NCBI RefSeq assembly: GCF_000373565.1
Contig: NZ_KB891851.1
Location: 124,001 to 188,000 of the forward strand
Reading direction: 5' to 3'
From: Streptomyces sp. HmicA12
GTDB taxonomy: Bacteria > Actinomycetota > Actinomycetes > Streptomycetales > Streptomycetaceae
DNA: 64,000 nucleotides
Both the position numbers and the translations under genes were made by a program. Below are positions 8,303 to 15,897 of this stretch, piece after piece. Every line of letters begins with the position of its first letter. Within the stretch, counting starts at the first letter, position 1. The notes under the pieces are model-generated. The model did not search any database. It was not told the origin of the DNA and worked only from the letters and a program-made list of their open reading frames with translations.

Positions 8303-8959
8303 ATGTCTCTCGCCGCGCCGCCGCACGTCCGTCCGAGGGTTCTGCTGTCCGCCGGGGCCGCTCTGTTGGTGGTCCCCGTGCTGGTGGGAACGGCCGTTCG
8401 CGCGGACCGGCGTCCGCCGTTCCAGGCCGTGGACGACACATGGCTGCGGTGGATGGGCGGGCCCCACAAGGGTTTCGCGGAGTCCCTGGCCTCCGCGCTC
8501 AACCTGTTCGGCGGGCCCTACGGGGCGCTGGTGCCGCTGGTGGGGATGCTCGTGCTGTTCGCTCTGCGGCGGTTCGGGGCGGGGCTCTGCGTGCTGATCG
8601 CGACGCTGGCCACGCAGGTGGCGGTGCAGGCGCTCAAGCATCTGGTGGACCGGCCGCGTCCGGCGCATCCGCTGGTCACGGTGGACCACGGGTCGTTTCC
8701 GTCCGGGCACGCCGCGACGATGGCGATGACGGTCGTCCTGATCGGGGCGATCTGTGTGCCGGCGCGGCGGCTGCGGTGGTGGTGGCCGGTCGGTGTGGTG
8801 CTGACCCTGACGATGATGTGGAGCCGCACGTGGCTGCACGCGCACTGGCTGTCGGACACGCTGGCCGGGGCGCTGGCGGGGGCCGGGGCGACGCTCCTGG
8901 TGTGCTGGGCGTTCGGGCCCGGGCGGCTGCGTGGGCGCCGCCGGGCGATCGGGGGGTGA
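8303..8959 (+). CDS. PAP2-family membrane phosphatase
   Basis: A 218-residue phosphatase of the PAP2 family with about five membrane segments. All three catalytic motifs are present: KHLVDRPRP (motif 1), SGHAA with preceding FP (motif 2) and SRTWLHAHWLSD (motif 3 with His and Asp). Such enzymes dephosphorylate lipid phosphates such as undecaprenyl pyrophosphate or phosphatidic acid at the outer membrane face. GAAAGG precedes the ATG. A site shared with the upstream MFS/lacI promoter lies in front of the gene. Confidence 0.9.
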   Translation: MSLAAPPHVRPRVLLSAGAALLVVPVLVGTAVRADRRPPFQAVDDTWLRWMGGPHKGFAESLASALNLFGGPYGALVPLVGMLVLFALRRFGAGLCVLIATLATQVAVQALKHLVDRPRPAHPLVTVDHGSFPSGHAATMAMTVVLIGAICVPARRLRWWWPVGVVLTLTMMWSRTWLHAHWLSDTLAGALAGAGATLLVCWAFGPGRLRGRRRAIGG

Positions 8960-9177
8960 GTGTCGGGTGCGGGTCCGGTGGGGCTTCTCGCGACCCGTGG
9001 CGGAGCCTGGTGGACGCGGGCCCCGCGCCCCTTGCGCCGTCGCGTCCGCCGGATGCCGTTCGTCTCGCGGCTGTGGGTCGTCTCGCGGCTGCGGGCCGGT
9101 GGGGCTTCTCGCGCAGTTCCCCGCGCCCCTGAAGCGAGCTTCCCTCGCCCGGGCCCCACCGGACCCGCACCCGGCAC
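8960..9177. repeat. Long inverted repeat with internal direct copies
   Basis: A 25-base arm at 8960-8984 is repeated in inverse orientation at 9153-9177 with one mismatch. Inside, CGGTGGGGCTTCTCGCG appears at 8976-8992 and again at 9097-9113. The second copy continues with CAGTTCCCCGCGCCCCT, a sequence common between Streptomyces genes. The region lies between the convergent PAP2 and WhiB-like genes and may act as a bidirectional terminator. No gene is present in it. Confidence 0.7.
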
Positions 9178-9196
9178 AAGCGGCCCACCGCCCGAC

Positions 9197-9445
9197 TCAG
9201 TGGGCCCGCGCCCGGCGGCGTTGCGCTCTCAGGAGTCCGGCCCGCTCCCGTTCGGAGGTGCCGCCCCACACCCCTGAGGTCTGCCCCGTCTCCACGGCCC
9301 ACCTCAGGCACTCGGTGACGACGGGGCACCTGCGGCACACCTGCTTCGCGGCCTCGACATCGTGGACGGCGGGCCCTGTCGTACCGACCGGGAAGAACAG
9401 CTCAGGGTCCTCATCCGTGCACGCGGCCCAGTCCAACCACTCCAT
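9197..9445 (-). CDS. WhiB-like iron-sulfur regulator (82 aa)
   Basis: A complete WhiB-family protein of 82 residues. Four Cys at 9, 37, 40 and 46 (C, then CRRC, then C) fit the [4Fe-4S] ligand pattern. The G(V/I)WGG turn GVWGG is at 58-62 and a basic C-terminal tail RRRARAH follows. AGAAGGAA stands directly before the ATG. WhiB-like proteins bind a sigma factor region 4 and control development, redox or antibiotic response. The sequence is not identical to WhiB1/WblE as I recall it, so no symbol is given. It is divergent from the 9593 gene. Confidence 0.93.
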   Translation of the reverse strand: MEWLDWAACTDEDPELFFPVGTTGPAVHDVEAAKQVCRRCPVVTECLRWAVETGQTSGVWGGTSERERAGLLRAQRRRARAH

Positions 9446-9592
9446 TTCCTTCTCCCTCAATGGCACCTGGACGCCGCGCGGGTGCCCACAACCTCCGCGT
9501 GGAAACGCCGAGTTTGAGGGAGAGAACGGCAGGGCACCCGCTCGCGAACGCAGCTGGACCCAGCTGGACCGAGCCGAGAGGGAGGCATCCAC

Positions 9593-9862
9593 ATGGTGAG
9601 GCACCCCGAACCCGACGTGCGCCCGGAGACTCCCGGCAAGCGCCCGCCGGTCGTCCCCCGCGACCTGCCCGACCAGCAGGCGGGCGCGCACGACATCGAT
9701 CCGCTGGACATCGGCGGCGGGCCGCCCGAGGACGAGGCCGACGACGGGACGCCGGACGAGACCGTGCCCGAGCCCGACGAATCGGGTACGGGCCGCCGGG
9801 GCGCACCGCGCTCCGGCGGCGTACGCCCCGACCAGCCGGTCCCGGACGAGCCTTCCGGGTAG
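9593..9862 (+). CDS. Hypothetical disordered acidic protein (89 aa)
   Basis: An 89-residue protein rich in Pro, Asp and Glu with no hydrophobic segment, so likely disordered and soluble. GGGAGG lies eight bases before the ATG. I do not recognise a family. It is divergent from the WhiB-like gene, and the shared 148-base gap holds a 10-base inverted repeat (9451-9460 / 9514-9523) and a tandem AGCTGGACC(C) pair at 9550-9569. The coding statistics and ribosome site support it as a gene. Confidence 0.65.
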   Translation: MVRHPEPDVRPETPGKRPPVVPRDLPDQQAGAHDIDPLDIGGGPPEDEADDGTPDETVPEPDESGTGRRGAPRSGGVRPDQPVPDEPSG

Positions 9863-9891
9863 GAGCCGGCGGGCGCCCCCGCGTCGGAGGA

Positions 9892-10776
9892 TCAGGCGCG
9901 CCCGCGCAGCGCCTCTGCGAGCTGCCTGAAGAACGCCGCGTGCGCGGCCGCGCTGGCCGGGATCTCCGGGTTCCACGGGAGGACCACGGCCCGCTCGGCC
10001 ACGGCGGCCCAGTGAGCGTCGCCGCCGTACTCGGCGCCCGGGGCCGCATTGGCGCGGGCGTCCAACAGGACGATGTCCGGGGCGAGTTCGTCCGCGTCGG
10101 CCCAGCTGCCGGTGTGCCAGTTGGCGCCGGGGCCCTCGGGCGGCTCCACGGTACGCACGCCGAGGCCCGTCAGGGCGCTGAGATCGGGCCACTTGGCGGG
10201 GCGTGCCAGGTGGACCGAGCCGGAGCCGCCGGGGGAGAGCGCCAGTACGCGTGCCGCGCCGGTCGCCGTCTCCGTCAGTGCCGCCAACTCGCCTTCCGCC
10301 CGCGTCAGTTCCATCAGCGCGGCGGGGCTCTCGGCGAGGCCGAGCGAGCGGCCGAGCTCGGCGAACCGCTCCCGGACGCCGCCCAGCGTGCGGCCCTGGC
10401 CCACGTCGATCACGACGACCGGGACATGTTCCTCCAGGTGTTTCGCCGTGTCGGGTTCGATCCCGTACACCTGTCCGCCGCCGTAGGTCAGCGCGACCAC
10501 GAGGTCAGGCCGGACGGCGAGTACGTCGTCGAGGCCGAGGCCCGCGCCCGCGCCGAGGTAGGCGACGTCGTCGAGCGGCAGGGCGCCCGACTTGGCGCGG
10601 TCGGGGCGGGCCCCGTCGTGGTACGAGCCGAAGACACCCACGGGGCGTATCCCGAGATCCCACAGGCTCGCTCCCGCCTGTATGTACGCCACGACGCGTG
10701 ACGGTGGTTCGGGCGCGGCGGCGAGATGCCCGCGGTCGTCGGTGAACTCCCAAGCTGTGGTTGACCGTTCGTCCAT
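9892..10776 (-). CDS. Periplasmic-binding-like (siderophore/cobalamin type) protein without signal
   Basis: A 294-residue protein with the fold pattern of iron-siderophore or cobalamin binding proteins: VVAYIQAGASLWDLGIRPVG, then LDDVLAVRPDLVVAL, and the later VVLPWNPEIPAS region. The ATG at 10776 begins right at the binding domain. Neither this start nor any upstream one gives a signal peptide or a lipobox Cys. No ABC permease or ATPase gene is adjacent. It may be a cytoplasmic relative, or an importer component that has lost its export signal. Confidence 0.78.
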   Translation of the reverse strand: MDERSTTAWEFTDDRGHLAAAPEPPSRVVAYIQAGASLWDLGIRPVGVFGSYHDGARPDRAKSGALPLDDVAYLGAGAGLGLDDVLAVRPDLVVALTYGGGQVYGIEPDTAKHLEEHVPVVVIDVGQGRTLGGVRERFAELGRSLGLAESPAALMELTRAEGELAALTETATGAARVLALSPGGSGSVHLARPAKWPDLSALTGLGVRTVEPPEGPGANWHTGSWADADELAPDIVLLDARANAAPGAEYGGDAHWAAVAERAVVLPWNPEIPASAAAHAAFFRQLAEALRGRA

Positions 10777-10908
10777 ACGGGCTACCTGCCCAGGCCGTGC
10801 GGATGCCACGCGGCGCCCCACCCGCCAAATCAGGCCGGGGGAAGGCCGGTTCAGGTCGGCCGGTGTGCTCCGGGACACCCGCTCGGGTGCCCCGGAGCGC
10901 GTGCGGTC

Positions 10909-12294
10909 CTACTTGTGCCAGGGTCCGGTCACGGCGAACGTCGTCCCGGGCGTGTAGCAGTTCACGTACATCGTGTCGCCGTCCGGCGAGAACGTGACCC
11001 CGGCGAACTCGCCCCACTCGGGGGCCTCCGGCGTTCCGATGTTCTGCCGCCCGCGCGCCATCGCGTACACCTCGCCCTTGCGGGTGACGCCGAAGACGTG
11101 CTGCGCGCCCTCGCCGTCCTCGCACACCATGAGGCCGCCGCTGGGCGCGAGGCAGATGTTGTCCGGCTCCTCGCCCGGCAGTTGGACGTCGGTGTCGGGT
11201 CCGAAGACGATGACCAGGGTCAGCCGTCGCGCGCTCGGGTCGTAGCGCCAGATCTGGCCGTAGTGGTCGGCGGCCGAGCCCTCGCGGCTGCGGGCGTACG
11301 ACGACACGAAGTAGACACAGGACCCGCCCCAGTAGCAGCCCTCCAGCTTCTGGGCGTGCGTGATGCCCTTCGGGCCGAAGTCCTGGTTGCGGATGGGGGT
11401 GGTGGCGGCCAGTGGGTCGGGTACGTCGACCCACTCGATGCCGGTGAAGGTGGCTCCGGTCTCCTGGACCGCCGACAGATCCGGTACGCCCGGTACGCGC
11501 ATCGCCTGCAGCGTGCCGCCCGCGCGCAGTGAACCGAGGCCGCCCTGGGGCTTGTTGGGCAGGAAGCGGTAGAAGAGGCCGAAGGGCTTGTCGAAGGCGT
11601 CCTCCGTCTCGTAGACGACCCCGCGCCGCGGGTCGACGGCGATCGCCTCGTGCTGGAAGCGGCCCATCGCGGTCAGCGGCACGGCGCCCGAGCGGCGCGG
11701 GTCGACCGGGTCGACCTCGAAGATGAAGCCGTGGTCCTTGGTGTAGCCGTTCGTGCCGGCCTTGTCCTCGGTCTCCTCGCAGGTGAGCCACGTACCCCAA
11801 GGGGTGTGCCCGCCCGCGCAGTTGACGGCGGTGCCCGCGATGGCGACCCGCTCGCTCAGGACGTTGTTGTGCCGGTCGAGCGTGAGCGCCGTACAGCCGC
11901 CCTTGCCCATCGGGTCGTACGTGATGCCCTCGACGGTCGGTACCGGGACGCGGCCGGTGACCCGGTTCTCGTGGTTGCGCACGAGGTGCACGCGGCCCTG
12001 TCTCCCGCCGAAGGCGGCCATGCCGTCGTGATTGCTGGGCACCGGGCCCTCGCCGGAGCGGAGTTGATCGCCCTCGCGGGACAGGACCTTGTACCGGAAC
12101 CCCTTCGGGAGGTCGAGCAGCCCGGCCGGGTCCTCGACCAACGGCCCGTACCCGGCGCGTCCCTGGGCTGCCGCGGAGCCGGCGAACAGCTCGGACACGG
12201 CCCCGGCGAAGGCGATTCCCACCCCCAACCCGCCGGTGCGGGCGAGGACTTGACGTCGTGTTGCGGACTGTCGTGCATCAGTGGTGCCTGACAT
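10909..12294 (-). CDS. phoX: PhoX-family alkaline phosphatase (DUF839), Tat-exported
   Basis: A 461-residue secreted protein of the PhoX/DUF839 family, calcium- and iron-dependent phosphatases that release phosphate from organic esters. The N-terminus has a twin-Arg signal (TRRQVLART, then a hydrophobic stretch ending in GSAAAQG). Family regions seen include SNHDGMAAF, VRNHE and the motif NCAGGHTPWGTWLTCEE. AGGAGGT precedes the ATG. No clear PHO box is seen upstream. It is monocistronic and convergent with nothing on its left except a short gap. Confidence 0.88.
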   Translation of the reverse strand: MSGTTDARQSATRRQVLARTGGLGVGIAFAGAVSELFAGSAAAQGRAGYGPLVEDPAGLLDLPKGFRYKVLSREGDQLRSGEGPVPSNHDGMAAFGGRQGRVHLVRNHENRVTGRVPVPTVEGITYDPMGKGGCTALTLDRHNNVLSERVAIAGTAVNCAGGHTPWGTWLTCEETEDKAGTNGYTKDHGFIFEVDPVDPRRSGAVPLTAMGRFQHEAIAVDPRRGVVYETEDAFDKPFGLFYRFLPNKPQGGLGSLRAGGTLQAMRVPGVPDLSAVQETGATFTGIEWVDVPDPLAATTPIRNQDFGPKGITHAQKLEGCYWGGSCVYFVSSYARSREGSAADHYGQIWRYDPSARRLTLVIVFGPDTDVQLPGEEPDNICLAPSGGLMVCEDGEGAQHVFGVTRKGEVYAMARGRQNIGTPEAPEWGEFAGVTFSPDGDTMYVNCYTPGTTFAVTGPWHK

Positions 12295-12396
12295 GGTGCA
12301 ACCTCCTGCTGGCGGACAGGAACTGTGACCCGGCTGTGTCTATCACGCACACTTCGCCACGGGAACCACGCGCGTAGTAAAGCCAGTTGGGGCGTG

Positions 12397-12408
12397 GTTA
12401 CTCGTGTA
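12397..12408. promoter_or_regulatory. Partial copy of the MFS/lacI operator
   Basis: GTTACTCGTGTA is identical over 12 bases to 6917-6928. It lies 84 bases before the broken membrane-protein gene at 12481 and about 100 bases upstream of phoX on the other strand. It could be chance, so confidence is low. Confidence 0.35.
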
Positions 12409-12480
12409 GGTTCGCTACCGTCCCGCCCGGCGCCGGGGGCGTGCGGTATCAGGCCGAGGGGCGGGGGCGGGGTGACTCGG

Positions 12481-13060
12481 GTGTCCGGAGAGGTGACGCG
12501 GGCGTTGCTGCGTGCGGTGCGCGTGGTGGACGGGGTGATGGTGCGGGTCATGGTCCGGCAGGACCTGGAAGCGGTCACGAAGCCACGGCCCCGCCCTCGG
12601 TTCCTGTTGCGGGCGTACCGGCATCCGTTCCGGGCGGGCGGGCGGGCGCGGTGCTGGGGGCCGGGACGGCCGCGCTGTTCACGGCGGGGGAGTCGCCCTG
12701 CGGCTCCCGTTCGAGCCCACCGATGCCCTGCTGCTGCTCGCGGTGGGGGCGGCGCCGGGTCTGCTCCTGGCGCTGGTCCTGCGGTGGGAGGGCATGGCGT
12801 ACGGGCTCCGCGAGCACTACGAGCACCGTCGCGGTCCCGCCTCCGCCCCGTCGGCCCGGCGGCTCGCCGCCAGGGCCGGGGTGTGGTGGGCGGTGATCAC
12901 CTTGATGCTGTGGGGCAAGGACACGCTGGAGGGCGCATCAGCCGACCTCTTCATCACCGCCGTCGTGGTCGCGCTCCTGTTGCTCGCAGTCGGCGCGGTG
13001 ACGGCGGTGGTGGCCCTCACGAACGGCTTCGTCCGCAAGCGGCGTCGCCGGAAGGCGTGA
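12481..13060 (+). pseudogene. Frameshifted membrane-protein gene
   Basis: Coding character runs through three frames. Residues VSGEVTRALLRAVRVVDG to about 12640 are in one frame, AVLGAGTAALFTAGES follows in a second, and LRLPFEPTDALLLLAVG to the stop at 13060 in the third. Each step is consistent with loss of one base in a G-rich run, near 12640 and 12695. The last part has two clear membrane segments and a basic tail (RKRRRRKA). Joined, it would be about 190 residues. I do not recognise the family. It may be a true pseudogene or carry sequencing errors. Confidence 0.6.
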
Positions 13061-13156
13061 CGGGCGGGCGTGGTGCCCGTACGGCGGACGACGGCGGAGG
13101 CGTGCCGGGAGGGCTGGCCCGACCGCCCGCGCGCCGAGCTGGGCACGGCCCCTTTG

Positions 13157-13223
13157 ATCCCGCACGAGACCCTTCCTCAATCCCGTACGAGACCCTTCCT
13201 CAATCCCGTACGAGACCCTTCGC
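13157..13223. repeat. Three tandem 23-bp repeats at the zapE 3' end
   Basis: Units start at 13157, 13180 and 13203. Units 1 and 2 differ only at one base (C/T), and unit 3 diverges in its last few bases. On the minus strand each unit carries the codons for KGLVRD that end zapE. The stop codon lies at the junction of units 2 and 3, so the gene end has been duplicated downstream. Because 23 is not a multiple of 3, the copies are in shifting frames. Confidence 0.85.
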
Positions 13224-14324
13224 ATCCCGCGCCAACGCCGTGAGCCGTGAGATCGCGCGGAAGTACTTCTTGCGGTAGCCGCCGTTCAGCATCTCCTCGC
13301 TGAAGAGCTGGTCGAACGGGTCGCCCGACGCGAGCACCGGGATCTCCCGGTCGTAGAGCCGGTCGGCCAGGACGACCAGGCGCAGGGCCGTCGACTGGTC
13401 GGGGACGGCGCCGACGTCGGTCAGGCACACGGCCTTCAGGTCGTCGGTCAGGGCGCCGTACCGGCTCGGGTGGACGCGCGCGAGGTGGTCGAGCAGGTGC
13501 GGGAAGTCGTCGAGCGAGGCGCCCTCGGTGGCGTACGCGGCCTTGGTGACCTGCTCCTCGGAGAACGGCGGCGGGGCCTCGGGCAGACCCCGGTGGCGGT
13601 AGTCCTCGCCGTCGATGCGCAGCGGGCGGAAGTGCGCCGACAGGCCCTGGATCTCGCGCAGGAAGTCCGCGGCGGCGAACCGGCCCTCGCCGAGCTTGCC
13701 GGGCAGCGTGTTCGACGTGGCCGCGAGCGCGACACCCGCCTCCACCAGCTTGCCGAGCAGGGACGAGACCAGCACGGTGTCGCCCGGGTCGTCGAGCTCG
13801 AACTCGTCGATGCACAGGAGCCGGTGGCCGCTGAGCGTCTTCACCGTCTGCTGGAAGCCGAGGGCGCCGACCAGGTTCGTGAGCTCCACGAAGGTGCCGA
13901 ACGCCTTGAGCGCGGGCTCGGCCGGGGTCGCGTGCCACAGGGAGGCGAGCAGGTGGGTCTTGCCGACGCCGTAACCGCCGTCGAGGTACACACCGCGGGG
14001 ACCGGCCGGCGCCGCGGGCTTCTTGCCGAAGCCGAAGAGGCCGCGCTTCTTGCCGGTGCCGGAGGCGTGCGCCCCGCCGAGCCCCGCCGCGAAGGAGCTC
14101 AGGACGTCGATCGCCTGCGTCTGGCTCGGCTGGTTCGGGTCCGGGATGTACGTGTCGAAGCGCGCCGAGGCGAACCGGGGCGGCGGCACCATCTCCGCCA
14201 CCAGCCGCTCCGCGGGAACGCGCGGCTCGCGGGCGCACAGGGACAGCGGCGCCGCACCCGATATGGGGCTCACGCCCGGCTGGCCCGCGCGGCGGGAGTC
14301 TGCGGTTTCGGTGGAGGACGACAC
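13200..14324 (-). CDS. zapE: ZapE / AFG1-like ATPase
   Basis: A 374-residue AFG1-family P-loop ATPase. Walker A is GGYGVGKTH near residue 117 and Walker B is LLCIDEFEL near 170. In E. coli, ZapE acts on the division ring and is membrane-associated; the mitochondrial relative helps degrade respiratory subunits. A basic insert with KKRGLFGFGKKP sits before Walker A. The gene end lies inside a 23-base tandem repeat. It is divergent from the RibD-like gene with 37 bases between starts. Confidence 0.88.
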   Translation of the reverse strand: MSSSTETADSRRAGQPGVSPISGAAPLSLCAREPRVPAERLVAEMVPPPRFASARFDTYIPDPNQPSQTQAIDVLSSFAAGLGGAHASGTGKKRGLFGFGKKPAAPAGPRGVYLDGGYGVGKTHLLASLWHATPAEPALKAFGTFVELTNLVGALGFQQTVKTLSGHRLLCIDEFELDDPGDTVLVSSLLGKLVEAGVALAATSNTLPGKLGEGRFAAADFLREIQGLSAHFRPLRIDGEDYRHRGLPEAPPPFSEEQVTKAAYATEGASLDDFPHLLDHLARVHPSRYGALTDDLKAVCLTDVGAVPDQSTALRLVVLADRLYDREIPVLASGDPFDQLFSEEMLNGGYRKKYFRAISRLTALARDAKGLVRD

Positions 14325-14361
14325 AACTCATCAGCTTAGTGGCCGTGCCACACTGCACGTC

Positions 14362-15174
14362 ATGCGACGCCTGTTCCCTGTGACGTACGAAACAGCAGAT
14401 CACGCGGGCCGGCAGGGGGGCGGGGAGCCCCTGGGGTCGGAGTGGAGCCTCGACGCGCTCGCCGACGCCTACGCCTATCCGCCGCGGGCGGACCACCAGG
14501 CATGGCTGCGCGCCAACATGGTCTCCACGCTCGACGGCGCGGCCCAGCACGACGGCCGGTCCCAGCCCATCTCCAGCGACACCGACATGCGGGTCTTCGG
14601 AACCTTGCGCGGCCTCGCCGACGTGGTCGTGGTCGGCGCCCAGACGGTCCGCCAGGAGGGGTACCGGCCCGCCCGTGCCCGGGAGGCGTTCGCCGCGCGC
14701 CGGGCGGCGGCCGGGCAGGACCCCGCCCCGTCCATCGCGGTGATCAGCGCGAGCCTGGACCTGGACTTCTCGCTGCCCCTGTTCACCGAGCCGCTGGCCC
14801 CCACGTACGTGATCACCGGTTCGGGTGCCCCGGCCGAGCGGATCGAGGCCGCGCGCGGGTCGGGCGCCGAGGTGCTGCTCGCGGGCGAGGGCGCGACGGT
14901 CGACCCGGACCGCGCGGTGGCGGCGCTCGCGGACCGCGGCCACCGCAGGCTGCTCACCGAGGGCGGACCGCGGATGCTGGGTCAGTTCGTGGCGGCCGGG
15001 GTACTCGACGAGCTGTGTCTGACGGTGTCCCCGATGCTCACCGCCGGCGATGCCCAGCGCATCGCCGGCGGCTCGGCGCTGACCGTGCCGGAACGTTTCG
15101 AGCTGCTCTCTCTCCTGGAAGAGGACGGTTTTCTCTACACCCGATACGGTCGGAGGCGACACTCGGCGGAATGA
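14362..15174 (+). CDS. Pyrimidine reductase family protein (RibD C-terminal domain)
   Basis: A 270-residue protein with the dihydrofolate-reductase-like RibD C-terminal domain. Seen are NMVSTLDGAAQ (substrate loop), VVVGAQTVRQEGY (nucleotide-binding strand and helix) and LLTEGGPRMLGQFV (cofactor loop). The family reduces the ribose of a pyrimidine intermediate in riboflavin synthesis or performs related NADPH reductions. There is no deaminase domain, so it is not a complete RibD. The ATG at 14362 is the first start after the divergent zapE start. A hairpin follows at 15218. Confidence 0.85.
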   Translation: MRRLFPVTYETADHAGRQGGGEPLGSEWSLDALADAYAYPPRADHQAWLRANMVSTLDGAAQHDGRSQPISSDTDMRVFGTLRGLADVVVVGAQTVRQEGYRPARAREAFAARRAAAGQDPAPSIAVISASLDLDFSLPLFTEPLAPTYVITGSGAPAERIEAARGSGAEVLLAGEGATVDPDRAVAALADRGHRRLLTEGGPRMLGQFVAAGVLDELCLTVSPMLTAGDAQRIAGGSALTVPERFELLSLLEEDGFLYTRYGRRRHSAE

Positions 15175-15217
15175 TCCGTTCCGTTTAGCTCGCGCTGGGC
15201 ACACTAAAACTCGCAGA

Positions 15218-15235
15218 CCCCGTGCGGGCACGGGG
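15218..15235. terminator. Hairpin after the RibD-like gene
   Basis: CCCCGTGC and GCACGGGG form a perfect eight-base inverted repeat with a two-base centre, so seven pairs with a small loop. It lies 43 bases after the stop at 15174 and before the 15308 gene. There is no T-run, as is usual in Streptomyces. Confidence 0.6.
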
Positions 15236-15307
15236 CAGGATGGTTTCCGCAGTTCCGCAGGGACCCGTCGAAGGACGGCCCACGGTAGGAGAAGAAGGGC
15301 GCCCGTC

Positions 15308-15781
15308 GTGTTCACGAGCGTATTGATGATCGAGAAGGCCCTGACGTCCGCCGACGTGGAGTTCGTCACCACTTTGCACGGTGACGAGGAAGTCGCCTTC
15401 CATGTACTGCTCCAGCCCCGCGGCGACCAGGCCGACCGGCTGCTGCGCGCGATCGACGACGTAGCGATGGGGGAACTGGACGAGGCGGCGCGCGAGGGCG
15501 ACGTCCTGGAGGGCGACGAGGCCAAGGGCCCCGCCGAGCAGGCCCTGCAGGTCTCCCTCACCGCGCTCCGCCAGGCCGGCAGCGCCGCGGAGGGCAGCCT
15601 CATCGAGGACCACCCGCTGGACGCCCTCAAGGCCCTGGTCGACGAGGTGAAGGCGGACGAGGTGATCGTGCTGACCGACCCGCACTACGTCGAGGAGTTC
15701 TTCCACCGCGACTGGGCCTCGCAGGCCCGTCACAAGGTCGGCGTTCCGGTTCTGAAGCTCTTCTCGCACAGCAAGGCGTAG
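15308..15781 (+). CDS. Conserved protein, universal-stress-protein-like C-terminus
   Basis: A 157-residue soluble protein from GTG at 15308. It has an acidic middle (EGDVLEGDEAKGPAE) and ends with ADEVIVLTDPHYVEEFFHRD then GVPVLKLFSHS. This last pattern resembles the closing strands of universal stress proteins (ligand loop, then a P-V-L strand). It precedes murC in the same direction with 116 bases between. I recall similar streptomycete proteins carrying an indole-3-glycerol-phosphate synthase label, but nothing in the sequence supports that enzyme. Confidence 0.75.
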   Translation: MFTSVLMIEKALTSADVEFVTTLHGDEEVAFHVLLQPRGDQADRLLRAIDDVAMGELDEAAREGDVLEGDEAKGPAEQALQVSLTALRQAGSAAEGSLIEDHPLDALKALVDEVKADEVIVLTDPHYVEEFFHRDWASQARHKVGVPVLKLFSHSKA

Positions 15782-15897
15782 CGAGGCGGGGTGCCGGGGT
15801 GCGGGGCGGCCGGGCCGGAGGCAATAGGCTGGGCCCGGCCCGTGGTCGCATTCGTCCACGGAACACGTCGCATCGGAACCCCAGGGGAGTAACACGC

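Noticed and set aside
13470..14339. A 289-residue plus-strand frame opposite zapE
   Set aside because: It is a shadow of zapE, whose Walker A and B motifs are clear on the minus strand.
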